From positions 3,038,001 to 3,102,000 of the forward strand of contig OZ254080.1 in the NCBI GenBank assembly GCA_965267485.1: DNA of 64,000 nucleotides. Direction: 5' to 3'. Below, one piece after another: positions 33,969 through 43,078 of this stretch. The notes under the pieces were generated by a model. It did not search any database. It was not told the DNA's origin and saw only the letters and a list, made by a program, of their open reading frames with translations. The position numbers and the translations under genes were made by a program. The stretch's first letter is position 1; each line of letters starts with the position of its first letter. This DNA is from JANQJA01 sp965267485 (lineage in GTDB: Bacteria; Pseudomonadota; Gammaproteobacteria; Pseudomonadales; Azotimanducaceae).

Positions 33969-35234
33969 ATGACAGAGCTTGACTTCGAAACTTTACATGC
34001 TGCAGTTGATCGAGGTGTTACAGCAGTTCGCGCTGTAACTGAGCTTCAACCGGCCGGTGGGCCAGGAGACAAAGTCTTTCCGCCGACCTACGTGAAGGAT
34101 GGCCGCGCCGAGACAAAGTATGCATTCGAAACGAGGCGCATCGACGGCACAGAAGTTCAAACAGTGCTGCTCGATTCCGTCGCGTCGCAAGCGAACAGAA
34201 TGGAGGAAGCCCTTCTGGATGGTTGGCGACGAGGAGAATTGGAGTTCCCCTTGGTTCAAGTCGACTTCTCTGACGAGGAGGGACTCGAGGACCTCGGCCA
34301 GATAACTGCCTTGCAAGCACCCCATCGGATCGCAGACGCACTCTTGCGGGATAGCCTCCTCGATGACAAGCCATTTCGTTACAGCGATGTCGGACTCGCA
34401 TTTACCGATGCTCGACCAAACAATGCAACGCCGATGTATCGGTACTGTCCAACAGCATTGGTGTTTGGTGTCTGGGACAGCACTGGGCCAAAGGGCGGGC
34501 TTGGTGCCAAGTTTCAGCGGGCGATGGTATCGGAAATCATCGCCCTAAACGCGGTTGCGGGCGTAAAGGTTTCGAGTCGAATTGACCCGGCAGGCATTGA
34601 GAAGAAGGCTGGTGACGTTTATCTGGCGAAAGACTCCAACGACTGGTGGACTTCGGATCCAACCGAAGCGAAACAGCAGAAGGGGAAGCCGGTGTTCGTT
34701 GGTAAGAACAAGGACCAGGGAACACCAGCAGAGATCAATCACGGCAACATTCCTCCCTCTATCGATGCAGAGTCAGGTGGCGTGACTTTCGATAAAGCTG
34801 TCCAGACTACAGTCCTGTCCCTTGCCGCGTTACGAAGACTCAGATTTCCTTATGCTACCGATGGTACACAGCTGGACGCGTCATCGCAGCCAGCAGCTGA
34901 AATTGCAGCGCGAACTGTCCTCGCTTCGCTTTCGCTTTGCGCATTAGCCTATCAACGAGAAGCTGGATACGACTTGCGCTCGCGATCATTGCTAGTCGCC
35001 ACCAGCCCGCTGGAAATTGAACTCGTCCCTGCAGACGGCGGTGCGCCCCAGGAATTCGGCCTCTCTGTTGCCACAGCACGCGGGCTGCTCAAGAAAGCGC
35101 TTGATACCGCCAACAAGAATGGCATCGGCTTCATCGAACACGAAATCAAACTAAATCCAGCACCCAAGCTTAGCCACATCATTCGTAAGAGTAGGGAGCT
35201 TGTTGCCGCTGGCGAGGTGGAGGATGAAGACTGA
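33969..35234 (+). CDS. csb1: Type I-G (I-U) CRISPR backbone protein Cas7/Csb1
   Basis: Csb1 is the Cas7-like subunit that coats the crRNA in the type I-G effector. The 421-aa product has the family features: TELQPAGGPGDKVFPPTYV near the N-terminus, VLLDSVASQANRMEEALL near 65, LQAPHRIADALLRDS near 115, FGVWDSTGPKGGLGAKFQRA near 165 and the late SLAALRRLRFP. It is the first cas gene, preceded by AGGAGA, and its stop overlaps csb2 (TGATG). Base composition is visibly less GC-rich than the flanking chromosome. Confidence 0.93.
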   Translation: MTELDFETLHAAVDRGVTAVRAVTELQPAGGPGDKVFPPTYVKDGRAETKYAFETRRIDGTEVQTVLLDSVASQANRMEEALLDGWRRGELEFPLVQVDFSDEEGLEDLGQITALQAPHRIADALLRDSLLDDKPFRYSDVGLAFTDARPNNATPMYRYCPTALVFGVWDSTGPKGGLGAKFQRAMVSEIIALNAVAGVKVSSRIDPAGIEKKAGDVYLAKDSNDWWTSDPTEAKQQKGKPVFVGKNKDQGTPAEINHGNIPPSIDAESGGVTFDKAVQTTVLSLAALRRLRFPYATDGTQLDASSQPAAEIAARTVLASLSLCALAYQREAGYDLRSRSLLVATSPLEIELVPADGGAPQEFGLSVATARGLLKKALDTANKNGIGFIEHEIKLNPAPKLSHIIRKSRELVAAGEVEDED

Positions 35235-36970
35235 TGCTGGCGATCGAGATGACGCTCTTGACCGGCAACTACGTCGCGACGGCCTATAACGACCGTACCC
35301 GTTGTGAATGGCCACCACACCCGGCGCGCCTGTTCTCGGCGTTGGCGGCCACATATTTCGAGAGTGGTGAATCAGGCGTGGAAGAGCGTGCAGCTCTTGA
35401 GTGGCTGGAACGGCAGTCGCCGCCAACAATCGCGGCGTCCAACGTAGGAGCGGAGCACCGAGAAGGTCGGGAGGTAGTTACTGTATTTGTACCGACCAAC
35501 GATACGACGACAGTCGGTTCTTTTGAGAAGGAACAAGAGGCAATGGTAAGCGCCCAGGACGAAGTCGACGACGCAAGAGATGCACTTACCGAGGCACTCG
35601 ACCGCGGTCAAAACGAAGGTCTCAAAGAACTCGAGCGTACCCTCAACAAGGCTCAGAAAAAGCTTCAGTCTGCCGAAACACGCCTTGAGAAGCGGTTCGA
35701 GAAGGCTGTTTCGGCAACCGGCAAGATTTCTGCTGCCGACCAAGTCGCTGCTCGCAGGCTTCTGCCTGATAGTAAAGGCAGGCAAGCACGCACGTTCCCG
35801 GCTATCTCTCCCGACATGCCTGTCGTCACCTTTACATGGCACGAAGATCCACCAAGCGACATTCTAGCCGCGTTAGAAGGGCTACTGGCGCGGGTGGTAC
35901 GCGTTGGGCATTCCTCGTCCATGGTTCGCTTGCGCGTTTCATCTGCGTCGCCCGAACCAACACTTGTTCCCGATCAGCTCAGCCCGACAAAACTTCGCGT
36001 TGCTGTAGCCGGACAACTATCACGATTGGAGGATCAGTACACCATTCATCAGGAGACGCATCCACGTGTTCTTCCTTTTGCCGCTTGGGGATATCGCCCT
36101 CCGGTAACAACCAAGGAACTTTCTCTACCGGCCAGTGTGTTCGACGAAGAATGGCTCGTGTTCGAACTCGTTGCCCCCTCAGCGCGTCGAATACTCTCAC
36201 TTCTGAAAGCGGCAGATGTTGCCGATTGCGTCCGTAGAGCGCTACTTGAGCATGCTGAAGAACCGATACCTGAGACGATCAGTGGACACTCTTCGGACGG
36301 CGGTGCAAGCAAACGACCGCACATCGCTGTATTGCCGCTCCCGTTCGTTGGCACGCGATACGCCGATGGCAGGCTCCTGGGTGTAGCGCTCGCTCTTCCT
36401 CGAGATGCAAAGCGGGAGGAACGACGTGCCGTGTTTCGCGCAGTCGGGAGATGGGAAACGGCCATCCGAACTCAATCCGATAGCATGGATGAAACACCTC
36501 TGTTGCCCCTAGGATTTGGCGGTCCCGACGGATGGAGAATGAGGCGACTCGAAGAGATCGCGAGATTGCGCACGCTACAAAGTTCAAACTGGTGCAAGCC
36601 CGCGAGCACTTGGGTATCTGCAACCCCCATTGCCCTCGATCGCAATCCTGGCGATCTGCTCTCACGAAATCAGTCGAAGCAGTCTGCCGCATTTAGCGCA
36701 GCTGAGTCGATCATCTCAACTGCCTGCGAGCGAATTGGACTACCGCGTCCCGAGAACGTGATCGTCTCGCGAGCAGCAAGAATTGTCGGCGCAGAGAAAT
36801 GTGCCCGCTATGGTCGCTATCCCGGTGATAAGAATCGAAATGCGCGCGTACTCGTCCACGCTACTATTCATTTCGCAACGGAAGTTAAGGGCCCCATAAT
36901 TCTCGGGGCAGGACGCTTCGCGGGGTTGGGATTGTGCAAGCCCATTGACGAGAATCCGCCGAGAGCATAG
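35234..36970 (+). CDS. csb2: Type I-G CRISPR protein Csb2 (Cas5/Cas6-like)
   Basis: Csb2 combines Cas5-like and Cas6-like domains and is thought to bind the crRNA ends and cleave the repeat. The 578-aa product starts MLAIEMTLLTGNYVATAYNDRTRCEWPPHPARLFSALAA, a family signature. Residues about 95-160 form a heptad-rich coiled coil (QDEVDDARDALTEAL..., LNKAQKKLQSAETRLEKRF). Later blocks include VLPLPFVGTRYADGRLLGVALALP and a C-terminal GPIILGAGRFAGLGLCKP glycine-rich motif typical of RAMP domains. It is translationally coupled to csb1, and cas3 starts 9 bp downstream. Confidence 0.92.
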   Translation: MLAIEMTLLTGNYVATAYNDRTRCEWPPHPARLFSALAATYFESGESGVEERAALEWLERQSPPTIAASNVGAEHREGREVVTVFVPTNDTTTVGSFEKEQEAMVSAQDEVDDARDALTEALDRGQNEGLKELERTLNKAQKKLQSAETRLEKRFEKAVSATGKISAADQVAARRLLPDSKGRQARTFPAISPDMPVVTFTWHEDPPSDILAALEGLLARVVRVGHSSSMVRLRVSSASPEPTLVPDQLSPTKLRVAVAGQLSRLEDQYTIHQETHPRVLPFAAWGYRPPVTTKELSLPASVFDEEWLVFELVAPSARRILSLLKAADVADCVRRALLEHAEEPIPETISGHSSDGGASKRPHIAVLPLPFVGTRYADGRLLGVALALPRDAKREERRAVFRAVGRWETAIRTQSDSMDETPLLPLGFGGPDGWRMRRLEEIARLRTLQSSNWCKPASTWVSATPIALDRNPGDLLSRNQSKQSAAFSAAESIISTACERIGLPRPENVIVSRAARIVGAEKCARYGRYPGDKNRNARVLVHATIHFATEVKGPIILGAGRFAGLGLCKPIDENPPRA

Positions 36971-36979
36971 ACCTCGATC

Positions 36980-39910
36980 ATGCAATCACTTTCAACTAAT
37001 CAGTTCACTGAATTCTTCAATGCTGTCCACGGCTACGATCCGTTCTCGTGGCAGCAACGCCTGCTTGAGCAGGTTTTCACTGCTGGCACCTGGCCCTCAC
37101 TTCTTGATCTGCCTACAGGGACTGGCAAGACAGCCGCTCTCGACATTGCTGTCTTCGCGCAGGCCCTCGATGCCACTTTACCTCCAACTGAACAACGCTG
37201 TCCGAGACGAACAGTTCTGGTGGTGGATCGTCGAACCATCGTGGATCAGGCATACGCTCGTGCAACAATGATTGCGAACGCTCTGCAATCAAGTTCGAAT
37301 CCTGTTGTACAAGCCGTAGCGGAACGACTCTACTCGCTCTCTGGCGTACCGGCCAATTCGCCGCTCGGAGTCCATGTCTTGCGAGGCGGCATTCCACGCG
37401 ATGACGCTTGGACCCACGACCCATCTCGCCCACTTATCGTGTTATCGACGGTTGATCAGGTCGGCTCACGCCTACTGTTCCGAGGCTACGGTGTTTCGGA
37501 AGGTATGCGCCCGATCCACGCCGGACTGCTGTCTAATGACGTGTTGTTTCTCCTGGATGAAGTACATCTCTCAAACCCGTTCAGGGATACGCTAAAGGCG
37601 TTACAGAGCCGATATCGGAACTTCACTGCGAGTCAGCTACCTGACCGGTGGCAAGTCGTGGAAATGTCCGCAACTCCGGGGGAAGAACACGATGACGCCT
37701 TTGGACTGACAGATGCAGATCGTGCTGAACCAACACTCGCTCAACGCCTGTCAGCATCAAAGCCGGTCGAACTGATACGCATCAAGCAAGGAAGTATCGA
37801 TGCACTCGCGAAACGTATCACCAAGCTTGCAGTTGATGCCGCACGAGACGATCGCTGCGTTGGGGTGATCGTTAACCGCGTTGACACCGCACGGGTAGTT
37901 CATGAACAGATCAGCCAAAAGCTCGAAGGAACCGCGGTTCGCGCCTTCTTGGTAACGGGACGGATGCGGGGGTTTGATAGAGCAGATCTGGAAGTCGAAT
38001 TAAGAGTCGAAGCAGGTACGGGCCGCCAGCGCACTGAAAGCAGAGGCTTCATTACAGTCGCGACGCAATGCCTAGAAGCGGGCGCTGACCTGGACTTTGA
38101 TGTGCTGCTTACCGAGTGCGCGAGCCTTGACGCGCTTAGGCAGCGATTCGGGCGCCTCGATCGAATTGGCGACTGCCAAGGAAGTGCGCGAGGAGCGGTG
38201 ATCGTACGGGAGCCAGATCTGAAGACCGCGGATGACCCCATTTACGGAAGCGCACTCGCCAAGACGTGGGATTATCTTGAGTCACTCGAATCAGTCGATT
38301 TCAGTGTCGACGCATTCCCCACTCCTTCTCCGACAGAGCTACCTCTTCTCTTGGCTCCCAAGAAGTTCGCCCCCATCTTGCTACCCTCCCATCTCGATGC
38401 TTGGGTGCAGACCTCACCACAACCCCATGCAGACCCGGACCCGGCACTTTGGCTACACGGGCCCCAGGAGAGGGATCTTGATGTATCTGTAGTCTGGCGA
38501 GCGGATCTATATCCGGACGACCTCAATTCGACTGATCTGCCCTCGGTTTGTGCTCGCCTGGAAGCGTGCCCGCCCAGAACTGCGGAAGCAATATCGGTGC
38601 CGATCGGTGCGGTCAGGCGTTGGCTTGCCGAAGAACCTCCAGTTGAAATCAGTGACGCGGGCGCACTTCAGCAAGTCGACGAATTGCGATCGACCAAGTC
38701 TCGTCCTGCACTGGTCTGGCGTGGCGATCAGTCGACGATCTGCAACTTGGCAGATCCAGACAGTACTCGTATGCGACCCGGAGACACCATAGTTGTACCA
38801 AGCGAGTACGGCGGAATCTCCAAGGGTAACTGGGATCCGGCAAGCACGGAGCCAGTTGTAGACTTTGGCGATCGTGCGCAACTGGAGTATCGCGGCCAAG
38901 CGGTGCTTCGCTTGAATGCAAAGGTTCTCAGCTTGGCCCTTGGGATCGAGTCAATTGAACCACCAGCAGAAGGGGACCCAGATGATCCTGACACTGACGA
39001 TCGCGAGATCGTACACGCTTTCCTCGACTCACTGGTTGAAGAGCAGCCAGAACACTGGGTGGCCGATATCTCCCGGCTTCTGATTGCGGAGTTACAGGAT
39101 ACGCGCAAAGCGAGACAACCTAGGCTCATCCCGGTTCAACCTGTAACAGCACATTCACGTCACACGCTATACATACATGGGAAAAAACGATATCAGCGCG
39201 TTGCTGAGGGTGGATTAGACCTCACCTCTGACGGCGAGCAGTCTTCCATGACTGGTCGGGAAGTTCGATTAGATCACCACCTCGTTGGCGTAGGAGACTT
39301 CGCACGGCTCTTCGCGAGCCGACTCGGCCTAGCACCACCGCACGTTGCTGCTCTGGAGCGTGCTGGGAACTGGCACGACGTTGGCAAAGCAGATCCCCGC
39401 TTTCAGCAGTGGCTTCATGGAGGCTCAGCCTTCAAGGCGGAACAGGCTGATCACCTGCTTGCGAAATCAGCGCTTCCTGGTTACGACAGATCACGACGTG
39501 AGCGGGCGCGCGAGCGCGCCGGCTATCCGAAAGGGGGCCGCCACGAGTTGCTGAGTGTGGCCCTGATTCAATCCGGCGAACTTGAGACAAGCGATGTCGA
39601 TTACGACTTGGTTTTGCATCTTGTCGCAAGTCATCACGGGTACTGCCGACCATTTGCACCGTGGATAGCAGAACAGGAACCCATCGATGTCAAAGTGGAG
39701 ATCAATGGTCAACGGTTCAACGCGAACACAGACCACCATCTGGCGTGTTTTGATTCCGGCATCAGCGAACGGTTTTGGGTCCTAGTTCGAAGATATGGCT
39801 GGCTTGAACTTGCCTGGCTGGAAGCAATCCTCCGACTTGCCGACCATCGTAGAAGTGAAGCCGAAACGCTTGAAGAAGCACTCGGAGTTGAGGAGATGGC
39901 CAATGGATAG
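36980..39910 (+). CDS. cas3: Cas3 helicase-nuclease with C-terminal HD domain
   Basis: Cas3 unwinds and degrades target DNA recruited by the effector. The 976-aa product has Walker A LPTGTGKTA (residues 44-52), DEAD-type box LDEVHLSNPF near 192, and helicase motif VI-type QRFGRLDRIG near 388. The HD nuclease is at the C-terminus (GNWHDVGKADPRFQQWLHGG near 797, HHGYCRPF near 877), the reverse of most type I Cas3 but normal for I-G. The last 8 bp overlap the next gene. Confidence 0.94.
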   Translation: MQSLSTNQFTEFFNAVHGYDPFSWQQRLLEQVFTAGTWPSLLDLPTGTGKTAALDIAVFAQALDATLPPTEQRCPRRTVLVVDRRTIVDQAYARATMIANALQSSSNPVVQAVAERLYSLSGVPANSPLGVHVLRGGIPRDDAWTHDPSRPLIVLSTVDQVGSRLLFRGYGVSEGMRPIHAGLLSNDVLFLLDEVHLSNPFRDTLKALQSRYRNFTASQLPDRWQVVEMSATPGEEHDDAFGLTDADRAEPTLAQRLSASKPVELIRIKQGSIDALAKRITKLAVDAARDDRCVGVIVNRVDTARVVHEQISQKLEGTAVRAFLVTGRMRGFDRADLEVELRVEAGTGRQRTESRGFITVATQCLEAGADLDFDVLLTECASLDALRQRFGRLDRIGDCQGSARGAVIVREPDLKTADDPIYGSALAKTWDYLESLESVDFSVDAFPTPSPTELPLLLAPKKFAPILLPSHLDAWVQTSPQPHADPDPALWLHGPQERDLDVSVVWRADLYPDDLNSTDLPSVCARLEACPPRTAEAISVPIGAVRRWLAEEPPVEISDAGALQQVDELRSTKSRPALVWRGDQSTICNLADPDSTRMRPGDTIVVPSEYGGISKGNWDPASTEPVVDFGDRAQLEYRGQAVLRLNAKVLSLALGIESIEPPAEGDPDDPDTDDREIVHAFLDSLVEEQPEHWVADISRLLIAELQDTRKARQPRLIPVQPVTAHSRHTLYIHGKKRYQRVAEGGLDLTSDGEQSSMTGREVRLDHHLVGVGDFARLFASRLGLAPPHVAALERAGNWHDVGKADPRFQQWLHGGSAFKAEQADHLLAKSALPGYDRSRRERARERAGYPKGGRHELLSVALIQSGELETSDVDYDLVLHLVASHHGYCRPFAPWIAEQEPIDVKVEINGQRFNANTDHHLACFDSGISERFWVLVRRYGWLELAWLEAILRLADHRRSEAETLEEALGVEEMANG

Positions 39911-40826
39911 TGAGGTTGTGTTGACCGGATTGGATGCGACCAATCCTCTCTGTTTTCTGGCGTCGCTAGGCGTTCTTCAGATCATCACTGAACAATCAAC
40001 GGCTGCTGCAGAACCTCGGCTTTGCTTTCGTGAGCAAGGCTATTGGCTCCCTGTTGTTTCAGGTGTCGAAGATCTTGAAGCAGTGATATCGATGGTAGAG
40101 AAAGATCTGGCGACCTGGAACGACGACCCAGCTCTGAGTCTTAGGTACCAAAAGGAAGGCGGCAAGACCGCGCATGACCTGAAGCCTTTACCTTCGAGGT
40201 TTCGTAAGTACCTGCAACAGTTGGTAGAGTCTGATGATCCTCGGAAGGACCGCGCGCTACAGTTTGCGGGGGCATTCGGCACAGAAACTGTCGTAGACAA
40301 CAAAGGCAACATCAAACCGACTGCATTCCATTTTACGGCCGGCCAGCAAGAATTCCTGGCAATGATAGATACGCTCGCAGAGAACCTAACCATGAACGAT
40401 GTTCTCGAGGCACTTCGCGGCCCGTGGACGTATTCAAGCTCACTGCCTGTGTTGCAATGGGATTCAAGCGCCGCTCGATCTTATGCATTGCGCGCCTCAG
40501 ACCCATCAAAAGACAAGAAACAGGGCGTCCCAGGTGCGGATTGGTTGGCGTTCCGCGGACTACCAACACTCCCGGTGGCCCCTACAAAAAACCTCGTAAC
40601 GACCACCGGTGTATCGGGTGGCTGGAAAACCGGACACTTCACTTGGTCGCTCTGGACAGTGCCCTTAGAACTTGAGACTGCTAGATCGGTTGTCTCTTAT
40701 CGACAACCGGACTCACTTTCACCTGCCGAGCGGCAATCCAGAGGTGTGGGCGCAATTTTACGCTCCCGAATTCATCGAACTGACCAAGGTGGGTATGGAA
40801 GCTTCGCACCTGCTCAACTCCTTTAA
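39903..40826 (+). CDS. csb3: Type I-G large-subunit-like protein (Csb3/Cas8g)
   Basis: The 307-aa product begins at ATG 39903, overlapping cas3. It has the N-terminal motif VVLTGLDATNPLCFLASLGVLQIITEQ, like the Csb3/Csx17 group, followed by ALQFAGAFGTETVVDNKGNIKPTAFHFTAGQQEFLAMI and GADWLAFRGLPTLPVAPT. In type I-G this protein takes the Cas8 place, recognising the PAM. Family assignment rests on position and these motifs. It ends 54 bp before cas4-cas1. Confidence 0.85.
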   Translation: MDSEVVLTGLDATNPLCFLASLGVLQIITEQSTAAAEPRLCFREQGYWLPVVSGVEDLEAVISMVEKDLATWNDDPALSLRYQKEGGKTAHDLKPLPSRFRKYLQQLVESDDPRKDRALQFAGAFGTETVVDNKGNIKPTAFHFTAGQQEFLAMIDTLAENLTMNDVLEALRGPWTYSSSLPVLQWDSSAARSYALRASDPSKDKKQGVPGADWLAFRGLPTLPVAPTKNLVTTTGVSGGWKTGHFTWSLWTVPLELETARSVVSYRQPDSLSPAERQSRGVGAILRSRIHRTDQGGYGSFAPAQLL

Positions 40827-40880
40827 CCCTTCGCGACGGAGGAAGCCCTAAGACCACTTCGCAGAGGAGGCAAGACGGCA

Positions 40881-42578
40881 TTGAACACAGCACCAGAGAG
40901 TAATGATCGGCGTGAAAGCAACGCCTCGATCGAACTCATCCCCGCCCGCATCATCAACGAATACGTCTACTGCCCGCGCCTCGCCTACCTCGAATGGGTT
41001 CAGGGCGAGTGGGCAGACTCCTTCGACACCGTGCAAGGCACGTATGCGCACCGGCGTGTCGATAAGCAATCAGGGAAGCTGCCCGTCGTAGACGAACAGC
41101 ATGAGAACGAAGACAAACTGCACGCGAGGTCGGTACACCTCTCCTCAGAGGCACTCGGCGTGGTCGCCAAGATCGATGTCGCTGAGGCGGAAGGCGGCAA
41201 GGTCATGCCCATCGACTACAAGAAGGGCAAACGACCGCACGTCGCCAAGGGCGCGTACGATCCAGAGCGGGTTCAGGTCTGCGTGCAGGGCCTCCTGCTT
41301 CGCGAGCATGGTTATGAATGCGACGAAGGGGCGCTTTACTTCGTGGGCAGTAAAGAGCGTGTTCGCGTCGAGTTTGACGAAGAGTTGATTGCGCAGACGA
41401 AAGCTGCAATCGCAGGGCTCCGCCATGCAGCAACTCAAGCAGAGATGCCTGCGCCGCTCGAAGACTCCCCCAAATGTCCCAGATGCTCACTCGTTGGCAT
41501 TTGCTTGCCCGATGAAGTCAACTTCCTGAATAAGCGGCTCCCTGAGACCCGGCCACTGGCTGTCGGCCATGACAACAGGCGCCCTGTCTACGTTCAGCAC
41601 CACAGTGCACGAGTCAGAAAGAAGGGCAACGTGCTGAGTATTGAAGTTGATGACAGCGAGGTCTCGACGGCGAGGCTCTCTGAAGTCTCGCAACTCGTCG
41701 CGATGGGCAACATCTACATTACAACGCCAACGATTCACGAGATGATGCGCCGCGAGATACCCATTTCCTGGTACTCCTATGGCGGGTGGTTCATGGGTCA
41801 TACGGTAGGCGTCGGCCACAAGAACGTCGAGCTTCGGACGGCCCAATATGCCCGCAGCTTCGAGCCCCATACCTGCCTTCATCTGGCTCGGCGACTTGTG
41901 CGCGCCAAGATTCTGAACTCGCGAACACTGATGCGCCGAAACTGGCGTGGAGACGAAAAACCGACGATGCTCGCAAGGGATCTGAAGATGGACGCCGATC
42001 ATGCCGCCCGGGCGTCGAACCTTCAGGAACTGCTGGGTATCGAAGGATCGGCAGCGGCTCGCTACTTTGGGCATTTCACAAACATGATCAAGGCCACTGC
42101 CGGGCTCGACTTCGACTTTAGTGGTCGCAATCGCCGACCGCCGAAAGACCCAGTCAATGCACTGCTCTCGTTCACCTACGCGATGTTGGTGCGCGAATGG
42201 ACGACGACATTGACCGCGGTTGGATTCGACGCTTACCGTGGCTTCTATCACCAGCCACGATACGGAAGGCCAGCACTTGCGCTCGACCTGATGGAGTCGT
42301 TCCGTCCATTGCTTGCTGACTCAACGGTCATCCAGGTGATCAACAATGGCGAAGTAGCTGAAAATGATTTTGTTGTTGCGCCAACAGGCGTTGCACTCAA
42401 ACCCAACGCCAGAAAGCGAGTGATCGCCGCTTTCGATCGCCGCTTGTCACAGGAGATCACTCACCCGATCTTCGGCTACAGTGCAAGCTACCGACGAATC
42501 CTTGAGATTCAGGCGCGATTGCTCGCGCGATACCTATTGGGCGAGTTGCCCGAATACCCCGATTTCATGACACGATGA
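40881..42578 (+). CDS. cas1: Cas4-Cas1 fusion, spacer acquisition protein
   Basis: The 565-aa protein joins Cas4 (residues about 15-205) to Cas1 (about 215-565). The Cas4 half has the first Fe-S Cys in NEYVYCPRLAYLEW, the RecB-nuclease motif IDYKKGKRPH near 115 and three Cys in CPRCSLVGICLP near 198. The Cas1 half has the catalytic Glu in the helix following FTNMIKATAG/near LSFTYAMLV, His in YHQPRYGRPALALDLMESFRP and the Asp within it. Such fusions are typical of type I-G/I-U. The start is TTG at 40881 with AGGAGG ten bases upstream. The fused Cas4 probably ensures PAM-correct spacers. Confidence 0.93.
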   Translation: MNTAPESNDRRESNASIELIPARIINEYVYCPRLAYLEWVQGEWADSFDTVQGTYAHRRVDKQSGKLPVVDEQHENEDKLHARSVHLSSEALGVVAKIDVAEAEGGKVMPIDYKKGKRPHVAKGAYDPERVQVCVQGLLLREHGYECDEGALYFVGSKERVRVEFDEELIAQTKAAIAGLRHAATQAEMPAPLEDSPKCPRCSLVGICLPDEVNFLNKRLPETRPLAVGHDNRRPVYVQHHSARVRKKGNVLSIEVDDSEVSTARLSEVSQLVAMGNIYITTPTIHEMMRREIPISWYSYGGWFMGHTVGVGHKNVELRTAQYARSFEPHTCLHLARRLVRAKILNSRTLMRRNWRGDEKPTMLARDLKMDADHAARASNLQELLGIEGSAAARYFGHFTNMIKATAGLDFDFSGRNRRPPKDPVNALLSFTYAMLVREWTTTLTAVGFDAYRGFYHQPRYGRPALALDLMESFRPLLADSTVIQVINNGEVAENDFVVAPTGVALKPNARKRVIAAFDRRLSQEITHPIFGYSASYRRILEIQARLLARYLLGELPEYPDFMTR

Positions 42579-42581
42579 ACA

Positions 42582-42878
42582 ATGGCTGCCGACGAGCGAA
42601 TCTATATCGTTGCGTATGACATCAGCAGCCAGAAGCGATGGCGCGAAATCTTCAAGACGATGCATGGCTACGGCGATTGGCTGCAGCTCTCGATCTTCCA
42701 ATGCAGGCTGAGCCGTCTTCGTCACGCCGAGATGATTGCGGACCTGGACAACTTGATTCATCATGATCAGGATCATGTTCTCATCATGGACATGGGGCCG
42801 GCGGACGCAATCGACCCACGAGTGACGAGCCTTGGAAAGGATTTCGCACTCGTCAGCATCGACACCAAGATCGTTTAG
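42582..42878 (+). CDS. cas2: Cas2
   Basis: Cas2 is the dimeric scaffold of the Cas1-Cas2 integrase. The 98-aa product has the ferredoxin-like fold start RIYIVAYDISSQKRWREIFKTM with the conserved Asp after beta-1 and the segment GDWLQLSIFQCRLS. It begins three bases after the cas4-cas1 stop and is the last cas gene; the leader follows directly. Confidence 0.96.
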   Translation: MAADERIYIVAYDISSQKRWREIFKTMHGYGDWLQLSIFQCRLSRLRHAEMIADLDNLIHHDQDHVLIMDMGPADAIDPRVTSLGKDFALVSIDTKIV

Positions 42879-43078
42879 GCCTGCCCATGTGATGCGAGCG
42901 CTAAGGTGGTCGCAAAGACCCCGTCAGCAATCGCACCATCCTGCTCTTTAACAATCAGGAACATACAAGTATGTGTTCTCGCAACATCACAAGTTGCGCG
43001 GTGAGTTCAGCGCTGACCGCACGACCGCTCGCAGACACACACATTTCGTCTGCGATATCATTGAGTTGCGCGAGCGCT
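42879..43078 (+). promoter_or_regulatory. CRISPR leader
   Basis: This 200-bp non-coding region separates cas2 from the first repeat. It contains TGCTCTTTAACAATCAGG (42941-42958), a motif common just upstream of arrays, and three inverted repeats: ACATAC-AA-GTATGT (42961-42974), GCAAC-N7-GTTGC (42981-42997) and TCGCAGAC-N11-GTCTGCGA (43029-43055). It probably holds the array promoter and the integrase recognition sites. Confidence 0.75.
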
